Below the pieces are notes generated by a model. The model did no database searches, was not told where the DNA came from, and saw only the letters and a list, made by a program, of their open reading frames with translations. Positions 7,020 to 10,244 of a DNA stretch of 10,244 nucleotides are shown here, in pieces. The translations under genes were made by a program, and so were the position numbers. Source of the DNA: an uncultured Variovorax sp. (GTDB lineage: Bacteria > Pseudomonadota > Gammaproteobacteria > Burkholderiales > Burkholderiaceae). The stretch is taken from positions 1 to 10,244 of the forward strand of contig CAMLCW010000180.1 of assembly GCA_946478645.1 (NCBI GenBank), in the 5' to 3' direction. Every line of letters begins with the position of its first letter. The first letter of the stretch is position 1.

Positions 7020-7784
7020 ATGCGTTATTTGCCCCTTGCCGCCGCCGTGCTCGCCGCCACCGCCCTGGTCGGCTGCGAAACCCTGAAGAACGCCGACACC
7101 GGCGCGCTGGCCCAGGCGGGCGGCTCGGCCTTCAAGGCCATGTCGCTGACCGACGGCGAGATCGCCACCATGTCCGACCAGTCGTGCGCCGCGATGGACC
7201 AGAAGAACCAGATCGCGCCGGCCGGCAGCCGCTACGCCACGCGCCTGGCCCAGGTCGTCAAGCAGATGCCGACCACGGTCAACGGCAAGACGGCCAACTA
7301 CAAGGTCTACATGACCAAGGACGTGAATGCCTGGGCCATGGCCAACGGCTGCATCCGCGTGTACAGCGGCCTGATGGACCTGATGAACGACGACGAACTG
7401 CGCGGCGTGATCGGCCACGAGATCGGCCACGTGGCGCTCGGCCACTCCAAGTCGCGCATGCAGACCGCCTACGCCGCCGCAGCGGTGCGCGGCCTGGCCG
7501 GCGCCGCGGGCGGCGTGGTGGCGCAGCTGTCGCAGTCGCAGGCGGGCGAGCTGGGCGAGAAGTTCGTCAACGCCCAGTTCTCGCAGGCCAACGAAAGCGC
7601 GGCCGACAACTATTCCTTCGACCTGCTCACCGAGCGCAAGCTCGAGCGCAAGGGGCTGGTCACCGCCTTCGACAAGCTCGCCAAGCTGAGCGGCGGCGGC
7701 TCGAGCAGTTCGCTGATGAGCTCGCACCCGCCGTCGGCGGAGCGCTCGGCGCGCATGCAGAAGCGCCTCGACGCGGCCAAGTGA
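7020..7784 (+). CDS. M48 family zinc metalloprotease lipoprotein, LoiP/YggG type
   Basis: Predicted envelope lipoprotein protease of 254 residues. The signal peptide ends in the lipobox LVGC, so C19 is the likely lipid-modified residue and the enzyme should face the periplasm. The zinc site is complete: HEIGH at 133-137 supplies two His ligands and the catalytic Glu, and E192 in NESAADNYSF supplies the third ligand, with D196 conserved after it. SSHPPSAERSARM near the C-terminus is the usual SHP motif of the family. Length matches E. coli LoiP (about 250 residues), an outer-membrane M48 protease, recalled from memory. There are no TPR repeats as in BepA. Its likely role is envelope protein quality control, inferred from family. 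It follows the FAH-family gene by 92 bp with its own strong ribosome binding site, and its stop lies 18 bp from the end of the convergent LuxR-type gene. Confidence 0.93.
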   Translation: MRYLPLAAAVLAATALVGCETLKNADTGALAQAGGSAFKAMSLTDGEIATMSDQSCAAMDQKNQIAPAGSRYATRLAQVVKQMPTTVNGKTANYKVYMTKDVNAWAMANGCIRVYSGLMDLMNDDELRGVIGHEIGHVALGHSKSRMQTAYAAAAVRGLAGAAGGVVAQLSQSQAGELGEKFVNAQFSQANESAADNYSFDLLTERKLERKGLVTAFDKLAKLSGGGSSSSLMSSHPPSAERSARMQKRLDAAK

Positions 7785-7802
7785 AAGACAGGGCGGCGGG
7801 CG

Positions 7803-8594
7803 CTACGCGCGCGCCTCGCCCGCGCGCAGCAGCAGCTCTTTCTGCGAGCGGATGCCGAGGCGCCGGAACGCGCGGTACTGGTGCGTTCGCACCGTCGTGA
7901 GCTCGACACCGAGCGCGCGCGCGGCTTCCTTGGCCGTTCGGCCCGCCATCAATTGGCCGATGACCTCGCGCTCGCGCAGGCTCAAGGCCAGCAGCCGCGA
8001 AGTGAAGCCGGGCGCCACCGCCTCGCGCGCTGCCGCCGTGCTGCGGCCATGGGCCACGGTGGCATCGGCCAACAGCGTGGCGTGGCGGGCGATGGCCGAA
8101 AAATCCTCTTCACCGAATTCGGCCTGCGCGAGGCTGCGGTAGAAGCTCACCGCCACGCGCTGGCCCGCCGGCGTGAGCAGCAGCACCGAGGCGCGCTCGC
8201 GGATGCCCACGTCGCCGTAGCAGGCCGCGCGGTAGGCCGGGTCGGCCACTTCGTCGGCGTGCTGGTGGCCGAGCCAGAGCTGCGCGCGCTTCTTCGGCAG
8301 CTTGCGCGTGGCAAGCCAGGCCATGTTGGCATCGAGCTGGTCGAAGCGCTGCGCCACGTAGCGCTCGGCCGTGCGTTCGGCCGTGGTGCCGTAGCTGCTT
8401 GCGGCCGAGACGGCCTCGATGCGGCCGGTCACGTCGACCGCAAAGACGGTGCAGAAGGTCACCGGCATCACGCGGTGCATGGCCGCGAGGCAGCTTGCGG
8501 CGAGGTGCGGCGTGCCGATGCCCGCGAGCACGTCGCCGACGATGGCCGCAGACAGCGCGCCGTCGGCCGCGGGGTGGATGCGCCAGCGCTTCAT
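7803..8594 (-). CDS. LuxR-type helix-turn-helix transcriptional regulator
   Basis: DNA-binding regulator of 263 residues. The C-terminus (about 205-257) is a LuxR/FixJ helix-turn-helix: LSLREREVIGQLMAGRTAKE with the recognition region GVELTTVRTHQYRAFRRLGI. The N-terminal 195 residues form a sensor-like domain with no receiver-domain phospho-acceptor pattern I can recognise and no convincing acyl-homoserine-lactone signature, so the inducer is unknown. This architecture is common among solitary LuxR-type regulators in Burkholderiales. It is divergent from the FAD monooxygenase gene with 86 bp between the starts, and the palindrome at 8619-8641 is a natural operator candidate. Control of the monooxygenase and of itself is inferred from this arrangement. 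Start ATG 8594 (MKRWRIHPAA) has only a weak upstream ribosome binding site. Confidence 0.9.
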   Translation of the reverse strand: MKRWRIHPAADGALSAAIVGDVLAGIGTPHLAASCLAAMHRVMPVTFCTVFAVDVTGRIEAVSAASSYGTTAERTAERYVAQRFDQLDANMAWLATRKLPKKRAQLWLGHQHADEVADPAYRAACYGDVGIRERASVLLLTPAGQRVAVSFYRSLAQAEFGEEDFSAIARHATLLADATVAHGRSTAAAREAVAPGFTSRLLALSLREREVIGQLMAGRTAKEAARALGVELTTVRTHQYRAFRRLGIRSQKELLLRAGEARA

Positions 8595-8618
8595 GCGGCG
8601 CCGTCGTGCAATTCAAGG

Positions 8619-8641
8619 GTAATCACTTCGTACGAAGTTAC
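8619..8641. promoter_or_regulatory. Candidate operator: near-perfect palindrome between the LuxR-type gene and the monooxygenase
   Basis: A perfect 14-bp palindrome, ACTTCGTACGAAGT, occupies 8625-8638. Flanking GTAA (8619-8622) and TTAC (8638-8641) extend the symmetry if two bases (TC) are looped out on the left side. It sits in the 86-bp divergent gap, about 31 bases from the regulator start and 43 from the monooxygenase start. It is more AT-rich than its surroundings, so chance GC-driven symmetry is less likely. Binding by the adjacent regulator is inferred. Confidence 0.5.
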
Positions 8642-8680
8642 GACAACGCGCGCCCACGGCCATCGGGACAATCCCGCTGC

Positions 8681-10244
8681 ATGACGAACCCCTCCGAATT
8701 GCCGGCCTCGGTCGGCGCCTTCCACTACACGCGCCATGCCGCGCGAACGCCTGCGCTCGGTCCCGGAGGCATCGAGCCGGGCCGCCATCCCGTGGTGATC
8801 GCGGGCGGCGGACCGGTCGGCATGGCGCTGGCGCTGGGGCTCGCGAACCACGGCGTGCGCAGCGTGATACTCGAGGCCGACGACACGGTCTGCGTGGGCA
8901 GCCGCGCGGCCTGCATCTCGCGCCGCAGCCTCGAAATCATGGAACGGCTCGGCGTGCTGCCGCCGTTCCTGGCCAAGGGGCTGGCATGGACCGGTGGGCG
9001 CAGCTTCTACAAGACCGAGGAAGTGTTCCGCTTCGAGATGCCGCACGACGAGCGGCAGAAACTGCCGCCGATGATCAACCTCGAGCAGTACTACATCGAG
9101 CAGTACCTGCTGGACGAGATCGGGCGGCGCAATGCGGCGGCACCGGGCCTCATCGACCTGCGCTGGGCCACCGAGCTGACGGGCATGGCCGAGGACGGCG
9201 ACGGCGTGCGGCTCGACGTGCGCACTCCCGAAGGCAGCTACCGGCTCCAGGCGCAGTGGCTCGCGGCCTGCGACGGCGGCCAGAGTTTCGTGCGCAAGGC
9301 GCTGGGGCTCGCGCTCGAGGGCACGGGCTACGAGGGGCGCTACGTCATCATCGACATCGAACTGCACAGCACGCATCCGACCGAGCGCCGCGCGTGGTTC
9401 GACCCGCCGTGGAACCCCGGCTCGACCGTGCTGATGCACCGCCAGCCCGACGACATCTGGCGCATCGACTACCAGCTGCGCGCGGGGCAGAGCACCGAAG
9501 AGGCGCTCGCGCCGGCTGCGGTGGCCGAGTTCGTGCAGCGCCACCTCGACGCGATCGGCGAAGGCCACCTGCCCTGGAAGCCGGTCTGGACCTCGGTCTA
9601 CCGCGCCGGTGCGATGACGCTGGCGAGCTACCGCCACGGCCGCGTGCTGTTCGCGGGCAACGCGGCGCATGCGATGCCGATCTTCGGCGTGCGCGGCCTC
9701 AATTCGGGCTTCGACGATGCCGACAACCTGGCCTGGAAGCTGGCCTTCGTGGCGCGCGGATGGTCGGATGCCGCGCTGCTGGATTCGTACTCGCAAGAGC
9801 GCATCGGCGCCTTCCACGTGAATGCCGAGAACGCGATGCGCAGCACCGAGTTCATGTCGCCGCCGTCGCGCGGCTTCGACCTGCTGCGCGAGGCGGCGCT
9901 GTCGCTGTCGCAACGCCACCGGGGCATTGCGCAACTGATCAATCCGCGCCAGACGCAGGCGGTGCGCTACGCGGAATCGCCGCTGTCGAGCGAAGGCGAT
10001 GCGCTGCCGGCAGGCCCGCTGGCTGGCGAGGTGATGCCCGAACAGCCGCTTGCGCAGGGCCACCTGACCGACTGGATCGGTCCGGCCTTCACGCTGCTCG
10101 TGCTGCGGCCCGACGGCACGGCGCTCGCGCCCGCGGCCGACGAACTCGCGCAGGCGCGCCGCGACGGCTTGCCGCTGGTGGTTCGCACCCTCGGTGGCGC
10201 GGACGCAAAGGATGCCGATGCGCAGGCGGGCCCGGCTGTGTTCG
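8681..10244 (+). CDS. FAD-dependent aromatic monooxygenase (3-(3-hydroxyphenyl)propionate hydroxylase-like), open at the right edge
   Basis: Class A flavoprotein monooxygenase that probably uses NAD(P)H and O2 to hydroxylate an aromatic compound in the cytoplasm. ATG 8681 opens a frame of 521 codons without a stop to the window end. The N-terminal Rossmann motif GGGPVG is at 42-47 in VVIAGGGPVGMALALGLANH, followed by E65 (VILEAD) for the ribose. The second motif, DGGQSFVR at 198-205, matches DGxxSxxR. The third, normally GDAAH, reads GNAAHAMPIFGVRGLNSG, with N327 in place of the conserved Asp. A C-terminal thioredoxin-like part (from about residue 445) has begun, which favours the MhpA/phenol-hydroxylase subgroup over the p-hydroxybenzoate type. 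The substrate is unknown. The divergent LuxR-type gene suggests inducible expression. Translation before the Rossmann fold (residues 1-36) is typical for this subgroup. No strong ribosome binding site is seen. Confidence 0.92.
   Translation, partial: MTNPSELPASVGAFHYTRHAARTPALGPGGIEPGRHPVVIAGGGPVGMALALGLANHGVRSVILEADDTVCVGSRAACISRRSLEIMERLGVLPPFLAKGLAWTGGRSFYKTEEVFRFEMPHDERQKLPPMINLEQYYIEQYLLDEIGRRNAAAPGLIDLRWATELTGMAEDGDGVRLDVRTPEGSYRLQAQWLAACDGGQSFVRKALGLALEGTGYEGRYVIIDIELHSTHPTERRAWFDPPWNPGSTVLMHRQPDDIWRIDYQLRAGQSTEEALAPAAVAEFVQRHLDAIGEGHLPWKPVWTSVYRAGAMTLASYRHGRVLFAGNAAHAMPIFGVRGLNSGFDDADNLAWKLAFVARGWSDAALLDSYSQERIGAFHVNAENAMRSTEFMSPPSRGFDLLREAALSLSQRHRGIAQLINPRQTQAVRYAESPLSSEGDALPAGPLAGEVMPEQPLAQGHLTDWIGPAFTLLVLRPDGTALAPAADELAQARRDGLPLVVRTLGGADAKDADAQAGPAVF

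Noticed and set aside
7796..7823. Possible hairpin (GCGGGCG / CGCCCGC, 14-base loop) between the M48 and LuxR-type genes as a shared terminator.
   Set aside because: There is no T-run on either side, the loop is long, and half lies in the LuxR-type coding region. GC-rich chance pairing explains it.
8591..10063. Long open frame of 490 codons on the minus strand, opposite the FAD monooxygenase.
   Set aside because: Its translation is Arg/Ala/His-rich with no recognisable domain, and it lies antisense to a frame with three flavoprotein motifs. Such frames are a by-product of high GC at third codon positions.
1..10244. Search for a defence, mobile or CRISPR-like island.
   Set aside because: I saw no transposase, integrase, direct-repeat array, tRNA attachment site or change in composition. 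All genes have the same GC-rich codon style and known housekeeping or catabolic families.

Overview
The window looks like ordinary chromosomal sequence from a high-GC betaproteobacterium. Order Burkholderiales is the best fit, and a Variovorax/Comamonadaceae-type genome is most likely. This rests on the very GC-rich third codon positions, a small DUF3567-type protein (a family I associate with Burkholderiales), a DUF3108 protein with a TonB-like N-terminus, and the AbrB-type permease and ChaN-type lipoprotein. The genus is an inference from protein character, not from any search.

Layout, left to right: (1) 1-721, minus strand, purU (formyltetrahydrofolate deformylase), 3' end cut by the window edge. 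(2) 792-2126, plus, a class III PLP aminotransferase of the omega-amino acid:pyruvate (beta-alanine) type, divergent from purU across 70 bp. (3) 2110-2961, minus, a ChaN/heme-binding-type lipoprotein whose 3' end overlaps the aminotransferase by 17 bp. (4) about 3019-4083, plus, an AbrB-family membrane protein with a probable non-ATG start, divergent from chaN. (5) A strong bidirectional terminator at 4095-4130. (6) 4147-4425, minus, a DUF3567 protein with its own likely promoter. (7) 4566-5732, minus, a membrane-anchored, Pro/Ala-rich DUF3108 protein. (8) 5857-6927, plus, a fumarylacetoacetate-hydrolase-family enzyme. (9) 7020-7784, plus, a LoiP/YggG-type M48 zinc metalloprotease lipoprotein. 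(10) 7803-8594, minus, a LuxR-type regulator. (11) 8681 to the right edge, plus, a FAD-dependent aromatic-ring-hydroxylase-type monooxygenase, open at the edge. There are no rRNA or tRNA genes, insertion sequences, CRISPR arrays or phage genes that I can see. No stretch of 300 bases lacks a gene.

The genes are mostly single transcription units in alternating orientation, not one pathway. Loose themes are one-carbon/purine and amino-acid metabolism (purU, aminotransferase), cell envelope (ChaN lipoprotein, AbrB permease, DUF3108 protein, M48 lipoprotein) and probable aromatic or organic-acid catabolism (FAH-family enzyme, FAD monooxygenase).

The most system-like part is the right end. The LuxR-type regulator and the FAD monooxygenase are divergent, and a near-perfect palindrome lies between them, which suggests an inducible catabolic unit continuing beyond the window. 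The monooxygenase also carries Asn in place of the usual Asp of the FAD-binding 'GD' motif. I found no convincing evidence of a wholly new system.
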